From: Strongylocentrotus purpuratus
Taxonomy: Eukaryota > Echinodermata > Echinoidea > Camarodonta > Strongylocentrotidae
Direction of reading: 5' to 3'
Assembly (NCBI RefSeq): GCF_000002235.5
Contig: NW_022145611.1
Coordinates: 2,346,754 to 2,410,753, forward strand
Length of the DNA: 64,000 bases
Below the pieces are notes generated by a model. The model searched no databases and was not told the origin of the DNA. It saw only the letters and a program-made list of their open reading frames with translations. A program made the translations under genes and the position numbers. Below are positions 36,145-47,960 of this stretch, piece by piece. How positions within the stretch are numbered: position 1 is the first letter of the stretch; each line of letters begins with the position of its first letter.

Positions 36145-37459
36145 TTAATATAGTTTAAAAATCTTGAATAATGCTTTTAACAATCTTTATAGCCCACACA
36201 TCCATGTACATACATTTACATGTCAACATGAATGAAATATTTTGTCTACGGTTACATGTAGATACTGCAATAAAAATAGTCCCCTAAGACATAGAAGATA
36301 GGTATTTAGTGTAAGTGAAAGCAGAACTATCAAATACATATACAAAATAGATAGCTTCTAATCTGTATTGTAACCATTGATAGAGTGTGCCTATAGCTTC
36401 TCTGTTTACAGGCTCGTCTCTTTCGTTCTCTCTCTCTACCAGCAAATAATATGTTCTCTTTGACACAGAACGGGTCAAGGTACAACACACCCGCTGAAGA
36501 AACTGTATTAGCCTTAGTGTATCTATATGCATGTAGCTCAGTTAATAGCACATCAAATACAAGTAGGCCTACCATTCACTTTCTTAGGCAAAAAGAGACA
36601 TTTTCATTTTCCCATATTTTTCATTTGAAACAAGTAGGCTACATCATAAATGTAAATGTTATAAGGTTTATCAAATTTACATTTCATAGATCTACATGTA
36701 TGGACAAAATTGGAAATGAGAAAATTAAAAAGTGACTACGGTAGTGTTACATAAAATTTGTTTGGAACATGTACAGTGTACATACATACAAGCTGAAATC
36801 ATGAAATAACAATACTGATTAACATTGTGTGTTTTTCTGTTTGAAGAAAAAAAAACACAAGGAAAAAGAAAAGATTTTGTAAAATGCATGAGGTTTAAAT
36901 ACGATATGTTTTACTGGTACAAAAACCAGTTAGTACATAATACATACACAGACTCATGTTCAATGAACTGTACAATGTACTAGAGGTTTACAAAAACACT
37001 TGTCTTATTTTACGTGTCGATTCAACTGAATTGTCTCATTATGCAGGCAACCTCTCTCTCCTAAAAAAAGTACACAACCATACCTATCATTGTATCATGA
37101 TACATACGTGTACATGTAGATACATACATGAATGGTACAGTGTACAGTACATGTACAATAGGGGGGGGGGGATTTCTCTTTATTTCAGAGTCAATAGTAC
37201 AACACAAAGGTTTACATGTGACTTTCACAGTCTGTGATGCAGATAAATTTTTATTGTTATTTTCAATCATTTTTTATGCATGATTTGTAAGTTGTATGTA
37301 ATGATCATTTACATACTGTTAAGGTGAAATTGTTATTCATTTTTATTGGCTCAGAACATTCTTTTTATATTTAATTTATTTGCATCATTGCTCAATTTGT
37401 CTTGTTAAAATGTTCACTCAATGTATTTCTTGTGATTGTGTTCACATTGTTCATATTAG

Positions 37460-37480
37460 GAGGGACCCAGTAGTAAATTG
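37460..37480 (+). CDS. candidate 21-nt PLCB microexon
   Basis: GAGGGACCCAGTAGTAAATTG is bounded by CATATTAG and a consensus donor GTAAGTATG. It lies in intron 2 in the sense orientation, and both neighbouring introns are phase 0, so inclusion would insert EGPSSKL between ...YWKIQNK and DVECLEL without changing frame. Known PLCB proteins align across this junction without an insertion, so it could only be an optional exon. A chance match in a 21-kb intron is quite possible. Confidence 0.3.
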
Positions 37481-38958
37481 GTAAGTATGGACACATCAGG
37501 GACACTTTCTGTCCTACCTTTACTCCTCTTGTCATTTTTTAGCAGTTTTGCATGTATTTCAAAGTTTGCAGTGAACCTTCAAACCTTTTCCAGCATCCCG
37601 TAGACATTTAGTTTCGAAATTCCTACTTTTTCCCATCGTTCATTACATTATTTAATGTGTGAGGATTTAATTGCTGTCATGATGCAACAATGGTATTATT
37701 TTTAGAGAACAGTGTGCATACATGTAACTTCATATTTGAGTAATTTGACCCAAACTATTTTTTTGAAATTGAATCATATTTTGATGTGTCAGATGTGGGT
37801 AATTCTGTTCAGTTGAAGAGGCGAATTAAGTGTTTTTGTGATTAACAATTATGCAGGTAAATGAGAGCTTATTATTCCATGCCAACTGGACCTCGATCAT
37901 AGCTCATATGTTCATTATTGTGCATGGTCTTTTTTAATATAATGGTGGTTTTCCATAGGGTAACATACATGTAGGGCAAATTGCCCCCATTCCATATCTG
38001 ATTATTTTTCCACCGGTGCCAAGGGAAGATTGCATGCCATGAATTCTATTCTTTTTTACTTCTCAAAGATGTTTATAAATGTTGTACTTCCAATACAGAT
38101 CATTTTTATTTTTTTCTTAGCATTATCTTTATGTGGTGGGATATTTTTGACAGCAATTGCATAATTCTGTATAGTTCAACTTATATGCACTTATGAGGCT
38201 ACCATGAACTGTTACCAAATGGAGAACTTTGAATTCAAAGCCTGCATTTTTATATTGATACAGAAAGCGATTTGTAGCAAAAACACTTTTGAAATAACTC
38301 ATCAATATAAACATTTATGTACCAAAGAGAAATGTGAGTATCAAGAGATTATTATTGAAAACCATGTTTCATTCACGGCCTTGTACAAATAAGTTGAAAA
38401 TTGAAATGCGTTGAAAAAAACACCTCTGCTAGCATTTTTTATTTGAAGACAAAGGACAGAACTTTAAAGAAATTCCATGCTAATTAAGAGATTTCGTGAA
38501 TTTGAATTCCTTTAAGAAATCTGCATAATGTAGAAAAAAAATGATCATGAGATAACAAAATCAATATCGTTGCTAGTGTTGATATGATACCTAATTTTTT
38601 CAGGCATCTTTAGATCTTCATTTTTCGGTAGCCTTACACATTATAGCCAGTAATTATTACATACTACTCATGTTTAATTGTAAAATTCCTGAAAGTTTTG
38701 GCTTTCCAGTACTTTTTTATGGTGAGCACTACATGTAGATGGGAGCACATTAGTAGCTTTGTATCACAAAACATATTAAAGAAGCACCCTTTCTTTTATA
38801 TTTCTATATACACTGTACATGTAGGTAGTTTATAGGTGGTATGATAGTAAATGTATATTGTTTTCTATGTAATATACTCTCCTATATTTCTATGATTGCA
38901 AAATATAATGTACCAATGAATGTACATGTACTTGATTATTTCTTAAGTACCATGTGAG

Positions 38959-39597
38959 TCAAAAAAAAGTTTACACCTAGAAAATTGGTAATTATTTTTA
39001 AAATCATCTATGAACAGTAAGTTATTATACATCTTATGAAAGAGTGTTTTATCCCAAGTCATTTGGTACCATTTTTGTGTGGTATGTGTTCATGCTTGGA
39101 TGAACAGGTGGCATTGTTTGCAATAGTGCAAAAATCGACTTGCGCCAAAGTGATGCCTACAGTATGTATTATGTTGGGATTAGCGGAGTGAGAGAATGAA
39201 TTGAATGTATCAAATGAATTGCATTGCATATGTTTTTTGTAAAGGGCAAAGTCACACACACATGTGCACACATGTTGCATTGATATTTGATATTCAATAT
39301 TTGATATGTGTGGCATGATTAATTTTGTAAGGGATGTTATTTGGATCTGCAAAGACTGAATTAATACCCAAATCCCAATTGTTTTATTCAAACATCACAT
39401 AAGCAACTTTGGCGCAAGTAGATTTTTGCACTTTGCCAACAATGCCTCCTGTTCATCCAATCGCGAACACATACCACACAAAAATGGTACCAAATGATTT
39501 GGGATAAAACACTCTTTCATTAGACATATAACAATAACAAGTTCATCAATGATTTTTTAAATAATTAGCACTTTTTGAGGTGTAAACTTTAAAAAAA
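38959..39597. mobile_element. long-TIR foldback MITE (~640 bp)
   Basis: Arms of about 190 bp are inverted. The left contains AGTTTACACCTAGAAAA, TTATCCCAAGTCATTTGG and ACCATTTTTGTGTGGTATGT; the right contains ACATACCACACAAAAATGGT, CCAAATGATTTGGGATAA and GGTGTAAACTTT. The arms differ by several substitutions, so it is not young. GTCAAAAAAAAGTTTACACC resembles Tc1/mariner-type ends, an inference. Confidence 0.8.
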
Positions 39598-39822
39598 AAA
39601 TTTAATGTCTGCTGAGAGTCACAAAGGCATTATTACTCTGTGTAAATGAATGCCCTTGTGGCTCTGATAAGACGTAATGATGATGTTTATGATACTGTGT
39701 GCATACATGTATGTTGTATAGATATATGTAGATAGCTGAATTGTACAATACCCTATTTACAATGTATTCTGAATCATCCACGTAGAAATATTATTTGATT
39801 ACATGCATTTAGCCTGCATTAA

Positions 39823-40268
39823 AGGAGAATCCAACCCTAATAGAAAACAACATTGAAAGAAAGCAGAAAAATCTGAGAAGTATATATAGACCGGTGAAGG
39901 TTTGAACAAAAAATAATAAAGGTTAGTGATGTAAAGTGCATGAAAACTTTCCCATTTGTTCCAACACACAAAGTGGCTAAAATGGCAATTTTTCAGAGTG
40001 TCTTTCCTTTTTAGAGGACAGGTGATTTTGTGCTATCCGTAATATATTTTGAGTAGTGTTACCCTGAGGGGGAAGGCACTTTAATAGAAGGAGAACAGAA
40101 ATCAATGACATTTTTGTACTTGATGATTTGAGATTTGCATAGATAATGATCTCATCTTTACACATTCATGAATCTATTATCATTATTCCTATTTATTTCC
40201 AACTTTCTGCATCTCTCATTTGTCTGCTTTCATACAAATGATCTTTTTACATAATGTTGGATTGCTCT
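39823..40268. mobile_element. TTAA-flanked MITE (446 bp)
   Basis: AGGAGAATCCAAC at the left and the complement of GTTGGATTGCTCT at the right, each bordered by TTAA (39819-39822 and 40269-40272). It is non-coding and Kolobok-like. Confidence 0.82.
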
Positions 40269-40363
40269 TTAAATACCTTTTAGAATTCAGGTCTTTTCTT
40301 CTTTTTCCATTTGTACCTGGTTCAACACAATGAACTTCTTATCATTTTGATCAAATCTTTACC

Positions 40364-40530
40364 CATTCTTATTATAAGAGAGAGGATCGTGCACTAGATC
40401 GCGCTATCTCTGAGGTTAGAATGCGGTGACATCATTCCTCCCAACCTCCTGAGCGTGCTCCATGACTTGAGAGATACCGGTAGCGAGACCTAGCACGTGT
40501 GCTACATTGAGCTATCTCCTAATAAGAATG
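40364..40530. mobile_element. small inverted-repeat element (167 bp)
   Basis: The left end CATTCTTATTATAAGAGAG is complementary with mismatches to the right end GCTATCTCCTAATAAGAATG. Inner arms around AGCACGTG and ATCGTGCAC also pair. Target duplication is unclear. Confidence 0.6.
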
Positions 40531-43201
40531 ATCAATTCAAGCAGATCATGCTAGCATATCAGAAGTGGTTTAACCTTAATCATCTTCCTTGTTTAATATC
40601 AAGTAGGATCGAGGCTTTGTAATAGTGCGGGAAATGTGTACTATGGTACGTCATGTAGGCTGTCATGGCAACAAGACCTCTCAAAATGGGCGTCCTCCAA
40701 TGGATTGCTCCAACTGACTATACATGTACATATAGGTGTGAACTAAACTAGTGCTAGTGGACCTCCCTGGCACAATCCATGCTCACTCTTGTAATGAGAA
40801 TGGGGCCCTTCACACACAAACACAACCTATAATTAAATATGAATGCTCCCTCATAGTATCATAACATGTGTGAGGTATGCATTCTCTTAGCAAGTATTGT
40901 TTACTTGCTGTCGTGATCAAGGCTCAACACATGTATCGTTAAAATGTATAAACCAAAATATCACTAGTCTCCCATGGAAAGTAGAAGGAGAAAGATTTTT
41001 GTTTCGAAGCAGATTATGCATTATTGGAAACTAATTTAATTTCTCCTCTACCGGTATGTTACAACTATATTGTGTAGCATGACATTAGTTTACTACATAC
41101 TGTATATGTTTTATAGATGTTTGTGTGCAGTGTTTTTACCGCTATTGGAATGCATCATCTGATGTACTACTTGCAGTGCCTATCTATATATGCCTGCTTA
41201 CTTGTACTATGATACTAAGGTTAAAACGTAAATTGTCAACTCAAAGTGTAGAATATATTTTGAGTATTTTATACTTGATTTGTACCAAATGAGTAGAAAG
41301 TGATTTTTATGATTTGAGTGTGTATTTTGTGCCATCTGTTAAAGTTTGATGGTACTTTGCAGTATGGAAATCAAATAATGTAGTTGCTTACTTATTTCCC
41401 TTAATTTGTTTAGTAATTGTGTATTATTTTAGCATTGATACATGTAGAAATGTTGAAGTATTATTATTATGAAATAGTATTTTATTACTAGTTGTAAAAA
41501 AGTGATGCTTGAATCTTTGAATTGCCCCCATTTTGTTTTGGCCCGTAGTTCCTTTCCTCACCCCAGCATGGTTTATTTCTTTTGATTTGCTTTCTATCCT
41601 CTTATGCTAAAGTACAAGTTTTTGTGAGTAGCATATTAAATTGTTGATTTAGATACCATTTATAGTGAGTTACTTGATTATGCATACCAGTAATTATATG
41701 ATTGAGTTATGTGGAGTTTTGTAGCTTAGTTTGGTGCAAAAGTTGGTAATAATGGTAAGATTTCAAATAAGTAATGAATTAGTGCTACTATAAAAATTTG
41801 TGAAGGGAAAATTGAAATAGTCTAAGACTAATAGGTACATGATTCGTTAATTAAAACCATTTTCTTCTCATCACAATAGTTGACGTACATGTAGTACAAA
41901 CTATTATTGCACATAAGCCGCACATTATGCCTGGATATTGATGCTAGGAAGCAACTACATGGTATTTCATGCCTTAACACTTTTACAGCAAGTTTTTGCT
42001 ATGCAGGAGGTCCACAGAGGTTTTGTTTTTCTCATGTAGATATCTCTGTCCATTCTTCTGTACATTAATCTAGATAATCATGATATTTCAACAATAGTTT
42101 TGTTTGTTTTTGTGATTTTTTGTGATATACAGCTTAATCCTGAATATCTTACCCTGGGGGAAAATCTTTCAAGACCATATCTCCATCCATTCCAACTCCC
42201 TGGGTAAAGTGATACCTACTCCAACTAGGATGCATGTGATTTTGTGACATACATGTACACCCATCTGTATGTTTTACTGATCCATTGATAGATAGAAACT
42301 ATTTATGGTAGATAGAATATTGTATAACATTGTTCTTTCTGTTTTACTCTGTTTTTTATTTGTTTATTTAGTTTTGCTCTTGTTATTTACATGTTCAATG
42401 TATAGCCTACCTTTGAATTTAATAGTTTGTGATGAAATTTACCTGTATATTGGTATGTCAGTGCAAGCGCCTAATATATTGGGTATTTTCAAGTGCCGTG
42501 ATTTTTTCTTCCCCAGCAATTACCAACATCTAAACAGGGTGTATATGGTCTATACTTAGACGCTTTTAATGAATTAGAAGTTGGTGCTGCATGGTAAAGT
42601 CATCAGCAGGTATTGGTTGCAAAACTTAATTATATTGAGATTGGAGGTCTGCTACCCTTGGACTTTCAATATACTGTGTGCAGTGTGACCGGTCTGAGAT
42701 CACACAGCTGCTCAATGCATTAAGATACATACCAGTATGTTTCATGTATTATGTAGTATATTTACCTTGAGCTGGAAAACTGTCACATTATTCTACCCAT
42801 GCTGAATTCAATTGATTTCATATGACATTATTTCTCTCATTCAGTTTGAGAAAACAGATTGTTCTTGGGATTTATGAAGTATGAAATATGAAATAATTTG
42901 CACATATATCTTTTTCCAGTGAGGTACAGTAACTTTCATAGCCCTTGTGTAGTTAAGAGTATAATACTAGATGTCAAAAAGTCATTTTCCTACATACATG
43001 TACTTTCGGCTGCACACAATACAAATGATAAAAGTCATATGATAGTCCTGTAACAAAAATACATGTAGTGAAATGAAGGAAAAGAACTTGATGAAGAATC
43101 AGAGTCAACCCTTTTTTTTTTTACAATGCATCATATGATCTGTTTGGAGCCAGAAGGGTATCACATGTACATGTAGCTCACATACATGTAAGTTACACAA
43201 G

Positions 43202-43597
43202 GTGCGTCATCATCATCTCGAGATTGCCAAATAGCCTGCTATTTCTGATTTGGGAAATAATCCCGAAGTAACAAATCGCGTCTTCACTATCTCGAGATTC
43301 GACCTCGAAACTTGAAACTCGACCTTGAGAAATTAGCTCAAGATATTTTGCTGAGCGTTAGCGCGTATTGCGAATCTTCGGTCTAGTGAAGACGCACGGG
43401 ACAAATAGCTGGATATTTTGCCAAATAGTGGGATATTTTGCAAACTATCCCAAGATATCTTGGGATGACAACCCTGACCAAATATCCTTCTAATTGCTAC
43501 TTTGGTCTGATGAAGACGCAAATTAGCTGGATGGTTTGCGATCGAGATAGTTCAAATAGCTGGATATTTGGCAATCTTGAGATAGTGAAGACAGGGC
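43202..43597. mobile_element. inverted-repeat element with TCTTCACTATCTC words
   Basis: The left end CATCTCGAGATTGCCAAATA pairs with the right end TATTTGGCAATCTTGAGATAG. GTCTTCACTATCTCGAGATT recurs internally (about 43280), and TAGTGAAGACGCA or TGATGAAGACGCA twice more. The CpG-containing interior contrasts with the surrounding intron. Possibly two nested copies of one family; superfamily unknown. Confidence 0.6.
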
Positions 43598-43987
43598 CAA
43601 CAGAGATAACGCCCTTCTAGCTACAAACAGATGTTGAATATTGTACATGTATACATTACCTCTCATGATGCCCTTTTTGATGGAGTGTTCAAGTGATGTA
43701 CATAATACATTTTTGTATTTCCTTGCTGTTAGAGGCTTGTTATTGCCCTTGCTAATAACACTTTGTTTGTAACTACAGTATACATGTAGTATCGAGACAG
43801 TCAGAAACCAATTTTTTTTAAATATGAGTTTGAATTGAATAGAATGTATTTCCAAATCTGCCAGACAATGTAAGCTAAAATAGTTTGAGAATCCTATCAT
43901 TTTGTATCATCTCTCCTGTGAAATTATTATTTAAAATAGCTTGTTATACATTTTTTAAATAGATTGCTGCTTTCTTTTGTTTACTCC

Positions 43988-43989
<2 letters not shown>

Positions 43990-44020
<31 letters not shown>

Positions 44021-44021
44021 C
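43990..44021. repeat. (TA)n microsatellite
   Basis: About 16 TA units lie some 235 bp beyond the LINE stop codon on the LINE's 3' side. It may mark the LINE tail or its target. Confidence 0.9.
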
Positions 44022-47000
44022 TGGTGCCATGTTAGGCAAACCTTGGGAAAGCATTGGTTCGTTAAGAATAACAATGCACATTTGGTTGGGTAATCCCTTT
44101 GGCAGCTCACTCAGGAAGCTATACTGGGATGGTAGGTGAGGCAAGTGACTACAAGGAGTGTCATGAATTGCTGGAATGGTGTGTGGACAAAGCACTTGTC
44201 AATTTACAGTAAAATATGCTAAGTCCAGTGCAAGTAAAAACCAAGCTAGTAAGCTTATATGATGTGAGAACCAACGGGGGGCTGCATCGTTCTGATGGAG
44301 GGTAGAGCAGCCTCCTTGAAGTTGGTTATTCCTGTTGCATTGACTGCAGAGCCTGGCAGATGGTTCCAGATCCTTATTGCTCTTGGGTAGTATGAGAACT
44401 TGAAGGAGTCGATAGTTGCAACAGGAATTACATACTTCAGGTTGTGGTCATGTCTTCCGAAGTATGTAGCGGGGATAACAATAGTTGGTGCAGGTATGGA
44501 GACAAGTCGGTGATGGATCTTGTAGAGAAGGGTGCATTGGTCGAGGATTCGACGTGTGTGAAGCGTGTCCCACCCTAGAGCTGCCACAAGAGCTGATGGT
44601 GATGTGGTGTATCTGTAGTCACGGTACACAAAGCGAGCCGCTGTTCTTTGTACTTGCTCTAGCATTTTTGAGACCGTGACGCTGTGTGGGTTCCAAGCCT
44701 CCGAGGCATACTCCAATTGGGGGCGCACTAAGGCTGTGTAGGCCCTGGACTTAACATCCCTGGTACAGGGTGAGAGAGTCCTGCGAAGAAGACCTAGAGT
44801 ACGGCTTGCTTTATGCCGGATGGTTTGGCAGTGCTTGTTCCAACGGAGATCAGCAGCAACCGTTACTCCAAGGTACTTGTACTCTTTCACTCTCGGAATC
44901 AGTCCATTTGACAGGTGGTATTCTCGGATGCTGGGAGTACGCTTCCGTGTGATGGTGAGGATAGCGCACTTTTTCACGTTGAAGTCCATCATCCAGTTTG
45001 AAGACCACCTGGACAGCTGTTGGAGATCGTCCTTTAGGATTTGATGGTCCTCAGGGCATCGAATCTCACGATAGAGGGTGCTGTCATCTGCGAAGAGACG
45101 CATTGTGGACTGGATGTTGTCTTGGATATCGTTGATATACAACAGGAAGAGGGTAGGGCCGATGACGGATCCCTGGGGGACTCCAGATGTTACATCCCTC
45201 CATGTTGATTTGGATCCATCAACTACGACTGCCTGCTGTCTATCAGTGAGGAGAGACATTATCCACTGGAGTGAGTCACCACTTATTCCATAGTACTGAA
45301 GTTTGGTTGACAGGAGAAGGTGTGGTACTCGATCAAATGCCTTCTTGAAGTCCAAGAAGATTATATCAGCTTGGCTACGCTGCTGTAGGATGGAGGACCA
45401 GTCGTGGACGGCTGTTGTCAATTGAGTGGTTGTTGACAACCCTCGTCGGAAGCCATGCTGTGCATCAGTGAGGATATTATTCACTGCAACATGCTTCGAC
45501 ACATGGCTCAGGATGATGTGTTCCATGACTTTGCAGCAAACGCAGGTAAGTGAGATCGGTCTGTAGTTGGAGGGGTCACACTTTTCTCCCGACTTGTGAA
45601 TAGGGGTAACCAGTGCTTGTTTCCATTGGGCTGGAACGATGCCACTGTTGTAGCTTTGTTGAAACAGGAAGGACAGTGGAGAAGCAATCTCGTGAGCTAC
45701 CAACTTTAGGAGCTTGGGTGGAAGTTCATCAGGTCCGCTGGCCTTTGAAGGGTCCAGTTGTTGGAGGCGTTTCTCGACACCAGTCCTGTGAACATGCAGG
45801 TGACCAATAGTTGGAAAAGGAGAAGGTCCTTTCTGTACAAGAGGTTGGAGCTGGTGAGGAGTGAAGACAGACTGGAAGTAGTCGTTCAGTGTCTCTGCCT
45901 TGTCTAATGCTGAGGCGCATAGTTTAGATGGAGTACGCAAGGTAGGAATACCAATGTTTTCAGAACGACATGTCTTGATGTAAGACCAGAAAGACTTTGG
46001 GTTGTCCTTAAGGCTTGCCCCGATGATGTTGTTGACGTACTCACAACGTGCTCTGTGCACATTCTTGGCAACTTGGTTCCTGAATTGTCGGTAGGCTGTC
46101 CAAGCTGTGGAGCAAGACTGGCTGTGTGCCTTCTTGAATAGGCTATCTCTCTTCCTCATCTGGCGTTTCAAAGGAGGAGTAATCCAAGGAAGATGTTTCC
46201 TTCCTTTGCTCATTTTGGAAGGAATAAGCTCAGACAAACACCTGTTCAAGAAGTTGACAATGATGGACCAGTTTGTCTCCACTGATCTTCTTTCTGGATC
46301 TGATTGGAGGAATTCCGTCGCAAATTCGGCTGCTGCATCTCTCAGTTGCTGTTCGTCAGCTTTGTGGAACTGGTAGATCTTCCTCAGGGGCTTGACAGAG
46401 ATCTTTGGATTTGCAGCAAGAGTAAAAGTGACGATGTTGTGGTCTGATATCCCAGACTTTACGCACACATTCTCAACCAGGGCGGGATTTGACGTCACAA
46501 CTAGATCCAGGATGTTGTTGGATGAAGGTCGGGTGACTTCCCTGACTGTTTGAGACAAGGAGTTGTGCAAAAGGATATCCAACAGCTTCTGGTGACAAGT
46601 AGAAGTGGCTGGATTTGTAGTCGACTGGTCATCCCAGTTGATGTCTGGGTGATTAAAGTCGCCGGCTATCAAGATGTTAGGGTGGCTGCGCCGGTGCCTT
46701 GTCATAATCTTGGACAATGACTGGTGCAAACCTTCAAGACCTTGTTGTCTGTTGTTGGGGGGGCAGTAGTAGCTACCAATATACAGTGGCTTGGCATTTG
46801 CAAGTTGCACGTTGCACCACTGTATCTCACAGTCTGAGTCAAACTCTGGACATTCAGTGACAATTAGCGTGTCGATGATTGCTATGAAAACACCACCTCC
46901 ATGGATGTTTCTGTCCTTACGGTAGATGGAGTAATTGCTTGGGAAGATCGAGTATGATGATAAGCTGTCATCCAGTTTTGATTCACAACCAAAAACAAAA

Positions 47001-47960
47001 TCAGGAGTGTGGTGAGCAATAGCTGCATGGAAGCTTGATTTTTTAGCATTCCCCTTAAGACCATTGCAGTTTACAACCATCACTTTAAATGCCTTTTTGC
47101 GATTTCTTGATGGAGGGTGAAATCGTGGTTGACGACATCCCCCAGGGCTCGATGTAGGCGTAGAGGTTAGAGGGTTGATGGAGGGAAGGATTTCTTCATT
47201 ACTGGAGTCGTGGTGAAGGGGTGAGAAACGATTGGTCTGTGAGAGGTTAAGACTTTGCAGCGAGCTGCTTGACCCTATGTTGGTAGAGGAACACTGGCAG
47301 CACACCCAAGCGAAGCTCCTGGACTTCTGCGTCAAGATATCATAGGAGTCTGGGGAGATACCGACACATGAGATGTGGCACCAGCAGTCGCAGTGATCGC
47401 ATAAGAGAGCAGGGTCGTTGTCTCTCACTTCATCCCCACAGATGGCACATGGAAATGTCTCAGGAGCACTAGTTGATGGACCAGGGTTGGTTTCAACTTG
47501 TCCGCTGAGGAGAAGTAGGATGGTTAGGTGGCTCAAAGAAGTCGACCTGAAGTCAAGTGGACAAAGCTTTGTATTTCGATTCCACTTATTACAGGATGAT
47601 ATAAAAAGTAACAGTTTGCAGTTATCAATATCTGCAGTGTAAGTACGCCTTCTAGTAGGCTGGTGTAGTGATCTTGGTTCACACAGCGTTGCGTGTAGAT
47701 CGAAGAAGGGTAAAGAAGCTGATCTATGGTCTGCAATCTGCGTGTACAGGTTTCCACTCTTCAATAGTTTAAGTGCACACACTATTGAGAGTATTGCTAG
47801 AAGGAGTGGATGTGATCTAGAAGAAGAGGGTGGTAAGAAGTAATTCTTCATGATGGCGTTTGCAAATCGAACGGTGATGAATACCGGTGATTAAATTTGG
47901 CAGGACAGTATTCAATATTCAATACGTATTCAGAACAAACAAAGGGAAGTCAGAAAAGCT
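44022..47960 (-). mobile_element. CR1-like LINE, apparently complete ORF
   Basis: A non-LTR retrotransposon is inserted antisense in PLCB intron 2. One uninterrupted ORF (44255-47851) spans N-terminal region, 2A-like motif, PHD finger, APE endonuclease, reverse transcriptase and C-terminal region. About 230 bp of putative 3' UTR lead to a (TA)n tract. The 5' boundary is not defined; I allow about 100 bp of leader. No target duplication could be identified. The PHD finger next to the endonuclease favours a CR1-like clade, for which PHD domains are known. Confidence 0.85.
44255..47851 (-). CDS. LINE polyprotein: 2A-like, PHD, endonuclease, RT
   Basis: The ORF is 1198 codons with no stop or frameshift. 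Residues 14-30 are a hydrophobic stretch (HPLLLAILSIVCALKLL). Residues 112-125 read LLLLSGQVETNPGP, a 2A-like ribosome-skipping motif with Gln where the usual motif D(V/I)ExNPGP has Asp. Residues 135-187 form a PHD-type finger (CAIC, CDHC, CWCH, C, CCQC). Residues 255-480 are an APE-type endonuclease (VVNCNGLKG, E290, AGDFNHPDINW, SDHNIV). Residues about 700-1000 are the reverse transcriptase (LDFKKAFDRV, SGVPQGSVIGPTLFLLYIND, LFADDS with catalytic Asp pair 922-923, KYLGV). The C-terminus has IWNHLPGSAV. ORF integrity suggests recent insertion. Confidence 0.93.
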   Translation of the reverse strand: MKNYFLPPSSSRSHPLLLAILSIVCALKLLKSGNLYTQIADHRSASLPFFDLHATLCEPRSLHQPTRRRTYTADIDNCKLLLFISSCNKWNRNTKLCPLDFRSTSLSHLTILLLLSGQVETNPGPSTSAPETFPCAICGDEVRDNDPALLCDHCDCWCHISCVGISPDSYDILTQKSRSFAWVCCQCSSTNIGSSSSLQSLNLSQTNRFSPLHHDSSNEEILPSINPLTSTPTSSPGGCRQPRFHPPSRNRKKAFKVMVVNCNGLKGNAKKSSFHAAIAHHTPDFVFGCESKLDDSLSSYSIFPSNYSIYRKDRNIHGGGVFIAIIDTLIVTECPEFDSDCEIQWCNVQLANAKPLYIGSYYCPPNNRQQGLEGLHQSLSKIMTRHRRSHPNILIAGDFNHPDINWDDQSTTNPATSTCHQKLLDILLHNSLSQTVREVTRPSSNNILDLVVTSNPALVENVCVKSGISDHNIVTFTLAANPKISVKPLRKIYQFHKADEQQLRDAAAEFATEFLQSDPERRSVETNWSIIVNFLNRCLSELIPSKMSKGRKHLPWITPPLKRQMRKRDSLFKKAHSQSCSTAWTAYRQFRNQVAKNVHRARCEYVNNIIGASLKDNPKSFWSYIKTCRSENIGIPTLRTPSKLCASALDKAETLNDYFQSVFTPHQLQPLVQKGPSPFPTIGHLHVHRTGVEKRLQQLDPSKASGPDELPPKLLKLVAHEIASPLSFLFQQSYNSGIVPAQWKQALVTPIHKSGEKCDPSNYRPISLTCVCCKVMEHIILSHVSKHVAVNNILTDAQHGFRRGLSTTTQLTTAVHDWSSILQQRSQADIIFLDFKKAFDRVPHLLLSTKLQYYGISGDSLQWIMSLLTDRQQAVVVDGSKSTWRDVTSGVPQGSVIGPTLFLLYINDIQDNIQSTMRLFADDSTLYREIRCPEDHQILKDDLQQLSRWSSNWMMDFNVKKCAILTITRKRTPSIREYHLSNGLIPRVKEYKYLGVTVAADLRWNKHCQTIRHKASRTLGLLRRTLSPCTRDVKSRAYTALVRPQLEYASEAWNPHSVTVSKMLEQVQRTAARFVYRDYRYTTSPSALVAALGWDTLHTRRILDQCTLLYKIHHRLVSIPAPTIVIPATYFGRHDHNLKYVIPVATIDSFKFSYYPRAIRIWNHLPGSAVNATGITNFKEAALPSIRTMQPPVGSHII

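Noticed and set aside
44485-47642. Plus-strand open frames opposite the LINE ORF
   Set aside because: They are shadows of the minus-strand LINE polyprotein with no features of their own.
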